5,768 bases of DNA from Bacteroidales bacterium (GCA_027083655.1 JALWNS010000161.1:1-5768); one strand, 5' to 3'; shown: positions 1 to 5,768, numbered from the stretch's first letter. Translations and numbers: made by a program. The notes: generated by a model from the letters alone, not told the origin.

Positions 1-270
1 ATAGAAGAACTTACTTTTGATTGCATTATTGGCATTTTAGACTTTGAGAGGCTAACTCCTCAACAAGTTATAGTCAATATTGAGATTGACTATAATTATG
101 AAACAAACAATTTTATAAATTATGCTAATCTAAACAAAAAACTAACTAATCATGGTAAGTGTAAAAAAACGCAAAGGAAGAATTGGTATACTAACTGGAG
201 GTGGCGATGTACCTGGGCTCAACCCGGCTATACGTGCTATCACTATCAGGGCCAAAAGGGAAGGGTATGA
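1..270 (+). pseudogene. folB: Truncated dihydroneopterin aldolase (FolB) fragment, 5' end outside window
   Basis: FolB cleaves 7,8-dihydroneopterin to 6-hydroxymethyl-dihydropterin and glycolaldehyde in cytoplasmic folate synthesis. Frame 1 is open from the left edge to a TGA at 268-270, but only about the first 45 codons read like FolB. These contain the family pattern G-I-L-D-F-E-R at fragment residues 11-17, followed by P-Q and an alternating hydrophobic beta strand, then N-Y-A-N-L at 40-44. The E16 and Y41 seen here match the conserved active-site Glu and Tyr of the family. The C-terminal half, including the conserved catalytic Lys near residue 100 of a roughly 120-residue enzyme, is absent, because from base 152 the DNA encodes a phosphofructokinase in another frame. 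Bases 151-270 of this frame are therefore probably just the shadow of that gene. Bases 1-150 contain only 38 G+C. The piece could be a decayed gene, a recombination scar or an assembly chimera. The family call is fairly sure; that it is non-functional as shown is inference. Confidence 0.6.
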
Positions 271-1357
271 CGTAGTTGGTATCCGCCGTGGCTGGGCCGG
301 TCTAGTAGATTTAATACCAGATAAAAAAGTTGATAACTCCAATAACTTCATAGAACTTACAGAAACCTTGGTAAATAAAGTAGGACGTACTGGCGGTACC
401 TTTCTACACACTTCCCGTACTAATCCACAGAGAATCCCAAAACAATTTTTACCTGAGCATCTGAAAGATAGCTACCAGGACGATATTAATGATGTAACAA
501 AGCATGTACTCAAAAACTTAGAATATCTTGGCATAGACTATTTAATACCAATAGGAGGCGATGACACTCTTAGCTACGCAGTACGCCTCATGCAAGAAGG
601 TGTAAAAGTTATAGGTATACCAAAAACTATGGATAACGATGTTCCTGGAACAGACTATTGCATTGGTTTTAGTACTTGCATTACAAGAACAATTAATCTT
701 ACCAATCAATTACGAACTACCGCAGGCTCTCACGAACGTTTCCTTGTTATAGAAGTTTTTGGCCGTTATGCAGGCTTCACGGCAATGCTTCCTACCATGG
801 CAGGAGCTGCCAACCGTTGTGTTATACCTGAATATGAATTCGATATAGAGCATCTGACACAACTTATGGTAGAAGACCGCGACAAAAATCCAAGTAATTA
901 TTCTGTTGTGCTCATTTCCGAAGGAGCTAAATTCAAAGGAGGTGATATGGTATTCGAATCAAATGAAAAGGACATGTTCGGCCATAAAAAACTGGGCGGT
1001 ATAGGTGACCTTGTCTCTAAAGCATTAAAAGAGCTATCTGCTAAATACAATAATGGACGCCCTATACAGGTAGTTAATCAAAAACTTGGATACCTCGTAC
1101 GTAGTGGAGACCCGGATGCTATTGACTCTATCGTACCAATGGCATTCGGAAACCTTGCCCTAGATATGGTACTCAAAGGATTACATGGCCGCCTTGTTGT
1201 CCTAAAAAATGGACGTTATGACAATGTGCCAATCGATGTTGTAACTAGTACTAAAAAGGTTGTAGATGTTAAGAAATTTTACAATACAGAAAGACTAAGG
1301 CCATACTATAAGAGCTTTGAATTGCAACCCTTATTCGTCATGACCAGCGAAGTGTAA
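152..1357 (+). CDS. pfp: 6-phosphofructokinase, probably pyrophosphate-dependent
   Basis: Cytoplasmic glycolytic enzyme of 401 residues that phosphorylates fructose 6-phosphate to fructose 1,6-bisphosphate. The PFK-A fold signatures appear in order: G-G-G-D at 16-19 (nucleotide/PPi loop), G-G-D-D at 135-138, P-K-T-M-D-N-D at 157-163 with D161 as the expected catalytic base, E-V-F-G-R at 201-205, S-E-G at 256-258, and L-G-Y-L-V-R with R317 for substrate phosphate binding. D138 sits where E. coli ATP-PFK has Gly104, and K158 where it has Gly124. In this family Asp plus Lys at these sites marks PPi rather than ATP as phosphoryl donor, which would make the reaction reversible. The length exceeds the 320-residue E. 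coli enzyme, mainly through an insertion around 55-120 and a C-terminal tail. The ATG at 152 lies ten codons before the conserved G-I-L-T-G-G-G-D and has no Shine-Dalgarno sequence; no upstream promoter is visible. A mixed-substrate PFK remains possible. Confidence 0.93.
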   Translation: MVSVKKRKGRIGILTGGGDVPGLNPAIRAITIRAKREGYDVVGIRRGWAGLVDLIPDKKVDNSNNFIELTETLVNKVGRTGGTFLHTSRTNPQRIPKQFLPEHLKDSYQDDINDVTKHVLKNLEYLGIDYLIPIGGDDTLSYAVRLMQEGVKVIGIPKTMDNDVPGTDYCIGFSTCITRTINLTNQLRTTAGSHERFLVIEVFGRYAGFTAMLPTMAGAANRCVIPEYEFDIEHLTQLMVEDRDKNPSNYSVVLISEGAKFKGGDMVFESNEKDMFGHKKLGGIGDLVSKALKELSAKYNNGRPIQVVNQKLGYLVRSGDPDAIDSIVPMAFGNLALDMVLKGLHGRLVVLKNGRYDNVPIDVVTSTKKVVDVKKFYNTERLRPYYKSFELQPLFVMTSEV

Positions 1358-1389
1358 AAGTAAAAAATAAAGACATAACATAATTTTAT

Positions 1390-1413
1390 GGCGCCTTGAC
1401 AGGCGCCTTTTTT
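1390..1413 (+). terminator. Rho-independent terminator of the phosphofructokinase gene
   Basis: A perfect 7-bp GC-rich stem (GGCGCCT at 1390-1396 with AGGCGCC at 1401-1407) closes a TGAC loop and is followed directly by six T residues at 1408-1413. It begins 33 bp after the phosphofructokinase stop codon, and its T-run orientation fits transcription from the plus strand. Confidence 0.9.
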
Positions 1414-1464
1414 ACGTAAAATCTAAACAGTTTATCAAAAACTAATTTAAAACATTGTTAGCAT

Positions 1465-1495
1465 TTTGATTTTAGTGCTTTTGTAGATAATTTTG
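1465..1495 (+). promoter_or_regulatory. Bacteroidota-type promoter for the membrane protein/acyltransferase unit
   Basis: A TTTG (-33 element) at 1465-1468 is separated by 19 bp from TAATTTTG at 1488-1495, a full match to the -7 element TAnnTTTG used by the primary sigma factor of Bacteroides and Flavobacterium. Transcription would start near 1500-1502, giving a leader of about 16-18 nt that ends in an A-rich run just before the ATG at 1518. It lies after the preceding terminator, so it should start a new transcript. Assignment is by motif only. Confidence 0.72.
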
Positions 1496-1517
1496 TTTAA
1501 ACCGAAAAAAACAAAAA

Positions 1518-2504
1518 ATGCCATCAAACGATAACGTTATAGAAGTAAATCTTTTACAAGTCATATCCAAGTCATATAAAAAAACAAGAAAAAAATTCTC
1601 TAACTTCTTCAGGTACACTTTTAGAATATCTATTAAATTTTTTTATATAACTCTGTTGGGCTTAGCTTCAATTTTGGCTTTATATTTTTATGACACTTCC
1701 AGACCACCTTTTTATTACAGTGATTTGGTTTTAGGCTCACAAACTATCAATAGCCAAATTCTTATTACTGAAATAAACAAGCTTAACAAGTCTATCAAAG
1801 CCGATCCTTCTATCCTAGACCTTAATCCCAAAGACTTGAAAAACATCGTATCAATACAAGCATATTATTACATTGATATTGACAGGGACCAGATGCCAGA
1901 TTATATCGACCTGGACAATAGCTATGCAATCAAACACAAAAAAGACACCATTTTACAAAGATTGTCAGACCGCTTTGTAGTAAGAATTATGTATACAAAG
2001 TTTTTAACATCCACGGCTTTAAAAGAATTACAAAATAGCATTGTTAACTACCTAAACTCAATAGAGTATAATCAAAACTTAAATTCAGTAATTAAAAACA
2101 ACCTTTTACAAAGGCTTGAAGTTACAAAGAGACAATATGAGACTATTGATTCGGCGACAAAACTTTATTACAGAAGCTTTACCGAAACATTTATTCCTGC
2201 ACACAACACTAACCAGTTAGTTTTCTTGGGAGAAAAGTACCAGACAGATTTACAACTTTACCACCAACAAATACTCAAACTTTATGAGAGGGTTTTAAGA
2301 TGCCAAGAAGTGATTAGTTTTACTGAAAAACCTGTCTACACTATTTCACCTGCTTTATATAGAGAAAACGCAGAACAAACTTATAAATATTTTACAACCA
2401 CTAATATACTATTAATTATTATCCTGACTTTTATAATTTTGCTTATCTTTGATAAACTTTTATTTCCAGACAAAAACAAAAATCACAAAAGCCATGTCAA
2501 TTAA
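1518..2504 (+). CDS. Uncharacterised two-TM membrane protein with a large extracytoplasmic domain
   Basis: No function can be assigned. The 328-residue protein has a basic N-terminal cytoplasmic part (about 1-36, rich in Lys/Arg at 18-40), a first membrane helix at about 38-57, a long extracytoplasmic region (about 60-295) and a second helix at about 296-312, followed by a short Lys/Asn/His-rich tail. Both termini are therefore predicted in the cytoplasm, the topology of Wzz-type polysaccharide chain-length regulators, but no Wzz signature is seen. I recall similar hypothetical proteins in Bacteroidales genomes. At 120-133 there is an acidic loop D-I-D-R-D-Q-M-P-D-Y-I-D-L-D resembling a thrombospondin type 3 calcium-binding repeat. 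Residues 160-265 look mostly helical, possibly coiled-coil. Codon use is clearly more AT-rich than in its neighbours. The ATG at 1518 follows an A-rich leader and a good promoter, and the end overlaps the next start by 11 bp, implying co-transcription. Confidence 0.85.
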   Translation: MPSNDNVIEVNLLQVISKSYKKTRKKFSNFFRYTFRISIKFFYITLLGLASILALYFYDTSRPPFYYSDLVLGSQTINSQILITEINKLNKSIKADPSILDLNPKDLKNIVSIQAYYYIDIDRDQMPDYIDLDNSYAIKHKKDTILQRLSDRFVVRIMYTKFLTSTALKELQNSIVNYLNSIEYNQNLNSVIKNNLLQRLEVTKRQYETIDSATKLYYRSFTETFIPAHNTNQLVFLGEKYQTDLQLYHQQILKLYERVLRCQEVISFTEKPVYTISPALYRENAEQTYKYFTTTNILLIIILTFIILLIFDKLLFPDKNKNHKSHVN

Positions 2505-3396
2505 GACATTAGACCAAATCCTGGAAGCCGTTAGATCAAAGCCCAAGAAGCGCCTTGTTGCAGCTTTTGCTAATGATGATCATACCATAGAAGCTGTTAA
2601 TCAAGCCATTGACCTGGGTTTAATTGATGCAACATTAGTAGGAGACCATGATGTTATTCTCCAGGTCTGCCAGAACTTAGGTATTAATCCAGATAAATTC
2701 AAAATCGTTGATGTAAAGGATGATGTCGCCGCCGCTAATAAAGCCGTTGAACTTATTAATAATGGCCAGGGCGACATCATCATGAAAGGCACTGTTAGCA
2801 CAGACAAATATCTCAAGGCTATATTAAACAAAGAATTTGGCCTTGTACCTCCCAAAGGTTTGCTTGCACATATAGCTGTCACACAAACGCCTAATTACCA
2901 CAAGTTATTGATTGTCTCAGACGTAGCTATTATTCCTCATCCAGACCTTAAACAAAAAGTTACTATTGTCAAATATCTTATCAATACAGCACACAGACTA
3001 GGTATCGAACAGCCCAAAGTAGCTCTGGTAGCAGCAACAGAACAAGTTACAGATGCTGTCCCTTCGACCATAGATGCAGCTATTATAGCTAAAATGGCAC
3101 AACGTGGACAGATCAAAGGTGGTATTGTTGACGGGCCAATGGGCTTTGACCTTGCTATCGACCAGGATAGCGTTAGAATTAAAAAATTTGACTCTCCAGT
3201 GGCAGGTGATGCAGATTGCATTCTTTTCCCAAATATAGAGGCAGGAAATGTTTTTTATAAAACCAATAGCAAACTGGCAGGAGGACTTTCTGGTGCTATA
3301 GTGGCAGGTGCTAAAGTGCCTATCGTGCTTACCTCACGTGGCGACAGTCCCCAGACCAAGATGTATTCTATTGCATTAGGTGCTTTGCTTGCATAA
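2494..3396 (+). CDS. ptb: Phosphate butyryltransferase / short phosphate acetyltransferase family
   Basis: Cytoplasmic 300-residue enzyme of the PTA_PTB family that interconverts an acyl-CoA plus phosphate with an acyl phosphate plus CoA, the step before an acyl kinase makes ATP in short-chain fatty acid fermentation. Family features visible are M-K-G-T-V-S-T at 97-103, I-P-H-P-D at 147-151, T-D-A-V-P-S at 186-191, D-G-P-M-G-F-D at 213-219, G-D-A-D-C-I-L-F-P-N-I-E-A-G-N at 238-252 with Y255-K256 after it, and I-V-L-T-S-R at 277-282. The length fits single-domain Ptb and not the roughly 700-residue multidomain Pta. The ATG at 2494 is chosen because homology starts just after it. An upstream TTG at 2449 would add 15 residues translated from the preceding gene and is less likely. 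The start lies inside the membrane-protein gene with an 11-bp overlap, consistent with translational coupling. No butyrate kinase gene follows. Substrate (butyryl, acetyl or branched acyl) cannot be told from sequence. Confidence 0.92.
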   Translation: MSIKTLDQILEAVRSKPKKRLVAAFANDDHTIEAVNQAIDLGLIDATLVGDHDVILQVCQNLGINPDKFKIVDVKDDVAAANKAVELINNGQGDIIMKGTVSTDKYLKAILNKEFGLVPPKGLLAHIAVTQTPNYHKLLIVSDVAIIPHPDLKQKVTIVKYLINTAHRLGIEQPKVALVAATEQVTDAVPSTIDAAIIAKMAQRGQIKGGIVDGPMGFDLAIDQDSVRIKKFDSPVAGDADCILFPNIEAGNVFYKTNSKLAGGLSGAIVAGAKVPIVLTSRGDSPQTKMYSIALGALLA

Positions 3397-3413
3397 ATAA
3401 CCTTCCGGCTAAC

Positions 3414-3451
3414 AATAACAAAGGCGGTCTAAAAAGACCGCCTTTGTTATT
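3414..3451. terminator. Long hairpin terminator between converging genes, probably bidirectional
   Basis: A perfect 17-bp inverted repeat (3414-3430 with 3435-3451) closes an AAAA loop. The inner stem GGCGGTCT/AGACCGCC is GC-rich, and the outer stem AATAACAAA/TTTGTTATT supplies a U-rich 3' arm on either strand. It lies 17 bp after the acyltransferase stop and faces the 3' end of the minus-strand transporter gene, so it can serve both transcripts. The rest of 3397-3588 shows nothing recognisable. Confidence 0.85.
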
Positions 3452-3588
3452 ATCCTAAAATTAACAATTTATACACCAGGCAAATCTTAGCTTTGTTGAA
3501 AAACTGCACACTAAATTAATACTACCCTGGCTACTGGAAATTATTAGACTTTTGGCATAATGTTATCCTTTTTTAAGCTCCTCTTTTT

Positions 3589-5223
3589 CTAAAATCCTGG
3601 TAGTGGCATAGTCACTGTAGGTATAAGTAATAAAAAGCCAAGCAAAATTAAAATTAACATTAAAGGTGCTATCCACTTAACCCATTTAACGTATGGAATC
3701 TTTGCCACTTCCAACACACCTATCAACACGCCAGAAGTGGGTGTTATCATATTTGTAAACCCATCACCTAATTGATATGCCATGACCGTAGCTTGCTTTG
3801 ATAGTCCAATGTATTCGGAGAAAGGAGCCATTATAGGCATCGTAATAGCTGCCTTAGCTGAGCCAGACGGTATGAGGATATTAAGTATGGTTTGGATAAC
3901 GTACATTGAACCTACTGTCGCCACATCACTCATTCCATCCATCTTGTTAGCCATCCACCATAAGATTGTATCTAATATTTGTCCATCCTCGAGGATAATT
4001 ATTATTCCACCAGCCAGACCAACTACCAAACCTGCAGTAAGTATATCCTTTATTCCTTCGATAAACTTACGGGCAATATCATTGGCAGAATACCCATAAG
4101 CCACACCACTTAGCAGTCCCATTGCAAAGAACAAAGAGGCTATCTCCATAATGTACCATTGGTAGCCCATTACGCCTACTATCAAGAAAAGAATTGTGAA
4201 CATCAGTATTGTCAAAATAAAGAAGTGGACACTTTTCCTCAAGGATAGTATTGATATGACAACAAAAAGACCAGTAAGTACAGGAATAAAAGGAGCACTA
4301 ATTTTCTTCTGTCCAAAAGACAATGTCGTATCAGGATAATAAACAGAGAACAATACTAATGCAATGGTAATGAGCAGAAATACCACCCATGCTGTGCGTG
4401 GGGTATGATAATCAATTTTTGCGTGGTGGCTATCTTCTGTTATTTTCCGCCAGTGCGCATCCTCTTCATATACAGGGGAAAGCTGCGGATTTTTTCTTAC
4501 ACGGTTGGCATACCAAAGGATATATGCAATGCCCACAATATTTATTATCACCCATGCAAAAGCCCTGTATTCTATACCAGAGAACAGTGGCAAGCCTGCT
4601 ATACCCTGGGCTATACCGATTGTAAAAGGATTAAGTATAGCCCCGGCAAAACCTAGCCCTGCAGCAACGAAGACCATTGAAACACCCACTATAGAGTCAT
4701 AGCCCATTGAAATTGCTAGAGGTACCAATATAACGATAAAAGCAATCGTCTCTTCGCTCATGCCAAATACAGCCCCAAAAACGCTAAAAACAAGCATTAT
4801 TAGCACGATAATTATATTATTAACACCAATAAACCGTAAAAACCTGCTTTTCTCTAATTTTTGGGTAAAATTTAAAAATTCAAATATACCCACATTGACA
4901 GCATTAGTGGAATTAACCACCCAGAAGGCACCTCCAACAAGAAAAATGAAAACAATAATACCTGCCTGTCTGACAAATCCTTTAAAAGGCGCGGCAAAAA
5001 CCTGCCATGTTTGTGGATTATTCTTAGTGAACTCAAATTTAGGCCTCATTACTTCGTGTCCGTCAATCCTTACTTTCTCATATACAACCTGCTCTTGAAC
5101 TGTCCCATCAGGTGCAGTAACTGTCTCTTTGACGTAATGCCCTCCAGGAATTATCCATGTCAATACTGCAGAGAAAACAACAATGGAGAAGACAATAACA
5201 AAGGTGTGAGGGATCTTCTTCAT
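3589..5223 (-). CDS. yfcC: YfcC/DcuC-family inner-membrane transporter
   Basis: Polytopic inner-membrane carrier of 544 residues in the DcuC/YfcC branch of the ion transporter superfamily; relatives carry C4-dicarboxylates or basic amino acids (ArcD-like exchange). The substrate here is unknown. The start M-K-K-I-P-H-T-F is typical of the family. About 12-13 hydrophobic segments are visible, at roughly 6-25, 85-105, 135-153, 158-175, 179-200, 222-240, 277-295, 310-327, 332-352, 355-375, 393-411, 436-455 and 516-536. Conserved re-entrant-loop motifs occur in both halves: G-M-S-E-E-T at 154-159 and L-N-P-F-T-I-G at 197-203; then I-P-S-G-S-A-K at 451-457 and Q-L-G-D-G-F-T-N with T-P-T-S-G at 484-498. 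The charged stretch 28-80 between the first two helices is a large extracytoplasmic loop, and 241-276 is a hydrophilic cytoplasmic loop. It is transcribed alone, opposite to its neighbours, from a divergent promoter region shared with ribF. Confidence 0.9.
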   Translation of the reverse strand: MKKIPHTFVIVFSIVVFSAVLTWIIPGGHYVKETVTAPDGTVQEQVVYEKVRIDGHEVMRPKFEFTKNNPQTWQVFAAPFKGFVRQAGIIVFIFLVGGAFWVVNSTNAVNVGIFEFLNFTQKLEKSRFLRFIGVNNIIIVLIMLVFSVFGAVFGMSEETIAFIVILVPLAISMGYDSIVGVSMVFVAAGLGFAGAILNPFTIGIAQGIAGLPLFSGIEYRAFAWVIINIVGIAYILWYANRVRKNPQLSPVYEEDAHWRKITEDSHHAKIDYHTPRTAWVVFLLITIALVLFSVYYPDTTLSFGQKKISAPFIPVLTGLFVVISILSLRKSVHFFILTILMFTILFLIVGVMGYQWYIMEIASLFFAMGLLSGVAYGYSANDIARKFIEGIKDILTAGLVVGLAGGIIIILEDGQILDTILWWMANKMDGMSDVATVGSMYVIQTILNILIPSGSAKAAITMPIMAPFSEYIGLSKQATVMAYQLGDGFTNMITPTSGVLIGVLEVAKIPYVKWVKWIAPLMLILILLGFLLLIPTVTMPLPGF

Positions 5224-5251
5224 AGTGTAAGCTTTTTTGGCAATATTTTAT

Positions 5252-5282
5252 TTTATCCATAAAGCAAATAAATTTAAATTTG
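5252..5282 (+). promoter_or_regulatory. Predicted promoter of ribF
   Basis: TAAATTTG at 5275-5282 is a full match to the Bacteroidota -7 element TAnnTTTG. At 19 bp upstream lies TTTA (5252-5255), one mismatch from the -33 TTTG. Transcription would start near 5287-5290, about 17-20 nt before the ribF ATG. The site overlaps the opposite-facing transporter promoter. Confidence 0.5.
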
Positions 5283-5295
5283 ACTGCCAAACAAA
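5265..5295 (-). promoter_or_regulatory. Predicted promoter of the YfcC-family transporter
   Basis: Read on the minus strand, TTTG (5295-5292) is followed after 19 bp by TTTATTTG (5272-5265), one mismatch from the Bacteroidota -7 element TAnnTTTG. Transcription would start near 5258-5260, leaving a leader of about 35 nt. Spacing equals that of the strong candidate at 1465-1495. Motif evidence only. Confidence 0.5.
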
Positions 5296-5306
5296 CATCA
5301 GATAGT

Positions 5307-5768
5307 ATGAATATTCTAGATATAAATGACAGGCTAAGCGGCAGTGTCGCAACTGTTGGTAGCTTTGATGGAATACACCTTGGCCATAGAAAAATTTTTG
5401 AACAGGTAAAACAAATAGCCTCAGATTTAAATCTTCCAGATGTTATTATCACATTTCGCCAGCACCCGCGTTTTGTGGTACAACCCGGTTATGACCTCAA
5501 ACTATTGACCACAATAGACGAAAAAATTAGTCTCATAGAAAAAACAGGAGCCGGTATGCTACAACTCTTGAAGTTTGACAGGCAAATGGCTTCATTGACT
5601 GCAGAAGAGTTTGTAAAACAATATCTTGTTGACAAGTTAAATGTCAAAGCCCTCGTCGTAGGTTTTAATCATAGATTCGGCAAAGACCGCGGCGGTGACT
5701 ATGAACAGCTCGTTAGCCTGGGTCAAAAATATGGCTTTAGTGTTCACAAAGTAGATCCTGTTTTATAC
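5307..5768 (+). CDS. ribF: Bifunctional riboflavin kinase/FAD synthetase, N-terminal part (cut by window end)
   Basis: RibF converts riboflavin to FMN with its C-terminal kinase domain and FMN to FAD with its N-terminal adenylyltransferase domain, in the cytoplasm. The 154 residues visible cover most of the N-terminal domain. Seen are G-S-F-D-G-I-H-L-G-H at 18-27 (the nucleotidyltransferase HxGH-type site), T-F-R-Q-H-P-R at 49-55, L-L-T-T-I-D-E-K at 66-73, and V-V-G-F-N-H-R-F-G-K-D-R-G-G at 117-130, which is a characteristic RibF nucleotide-binding segment. A full protein is about 310 residues, so roughly half, including the riboflavin kinase domain, lies beyond the right edge. The ATG at 5307 fits family N-termini, with the HxGH region beginning about 18 residues in. 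It has no Shine-Dalgarno sequence. It is divergent from the transporter gene, with 83 bp between the two start codons; no functional link is evident. Confidence 0.95.
   Translation, partial: MNILDINDRLSGSVATVGSFDGIHLGHRKIFEQVKQIASDLNLPDVIITFRQHPRFVVQPGYDLKLLTTIDEKISLIEKTGAGMLQLLKFDRQMASLTAEEFVKQYLVDKLNVKALVVGFNHRFGKDRGGDYEQLVSLGQKYGFSVHKVDPVLY

Noticed and set aside
142..411. Minus-strand 89-codon open frame
   Set aside because: It lies within the well-supported phosphofructokinase gene on the plus strand, with no recognisable protein features; a shadow frame.
2444..2451. TATCTTTG, a full -7 match just before the ptb start
   Set aside because: No TTTG-like element lies 19-21 bp upstream (the 19-bp position reads ATCC), and the site is inside coding sequence, so it is probably chance in AT-rich DNA.
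2449..2493. Upstream TTG start adding 15 residues to the acyltransferase
   Set aside because: The added residues are translated from the preceding gene's membrane helix and tail region and do not resemble Ptb N-termini; the ATG at 2494 fits the family.
3452..3588. AT-rich spacer between the hairpin and the transporter stop checked for a small gene or RNA
   Set aside because: No convincing open frame, stem structure, tRNA-like fold or repeat could be seen.
4389..4702. Three overlapping plus-strand open frames inside the transporter gene
   Set aside because: They are antisense to a clearly conserved membrane transporter, mutually overlapping and without family features.
5108..5452. Minus-strand 114-codon open frame spanning the divergent region
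   Set aside because: It overlaps the start of the transporter in another frame, the promoter region and the well-supported ribF gene; no recognisable protein.
1..5768. Search for CRISPR repeats, transposase remnants, integrase sites, tRNA genes or defence genes
   Set aside because: None found; the window is accounted for by housekeeping genes and short spacers.

Overview
The window looks like chromosomal DNA of an anaerobic, fermentative member of the Bacteroidota, probably Bacteroidales-like. This is inferred from family resemblance and expression signals, not from a marker gene. No start codon has a Shine-Dalgarno sequence; the leaders are A-rich instead. Three candidate promoters fit the Bacteroidota sigma-ABfr pattern (TTTG, 19 bp, TAnnTTTG). 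The RibF, phosphate butyryltransferase, YfcC transporter and membrane-protein sequences all read like Bacteroidales versions.

Layout, left to right. (1) Bases 1-~150 hold the N-terminal part of a dihydroneopterin aldolase (FolB) reading frame. It enters from outside the window and runs straight into the next gene without the rest of the fold. (2) 152-1357 (+) is a phosphofructokinase with the residues diagnostic of pyrophosphate dependence, followed by a strong hairpin terminator. (3) 1465-1495 is a near-ideal Bacteroidota promoter driving a two-gene unit: a 328-residue membrane protein of unknown function (1518-2504) that overlaps by 11 bp a phosphate butyryl/acetyltransferase (2494-3396). 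(4) A 17-bp perfect hairpin at 3414-3451 separates this unit from the converging gene on the other strand. (5) 3589-5223 (-) is a YfcC/DcuC-family membrane transporter. (6) 5224-5306 is a compact divergent promoter region whose two predicted promoters overlap. (7) 5307 to the right edge (+) is the N-terminal nucleotidyltransferase domain of RibF, cut by the window end.

Functionally, the window combines a PPi-linked glycolytic step, an acyl-phosphate/acyl-CoA step typical of short-chain fatty acid fermentation, an organic-anion or amino-acid carrier, and flavin cofactor synthesis. These are ordinary housekeeping functions and there is no sign of a mobile element, CRISPR array or defence system. 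I did not find a clearly new multi-gene system. The points most worth a second look are the broken FolB/pfk junction, the uncharacterised two-TM protein with a calcium-loop-like motif coupled to the acyltransferase gene, and the overlapping divergent promoters.
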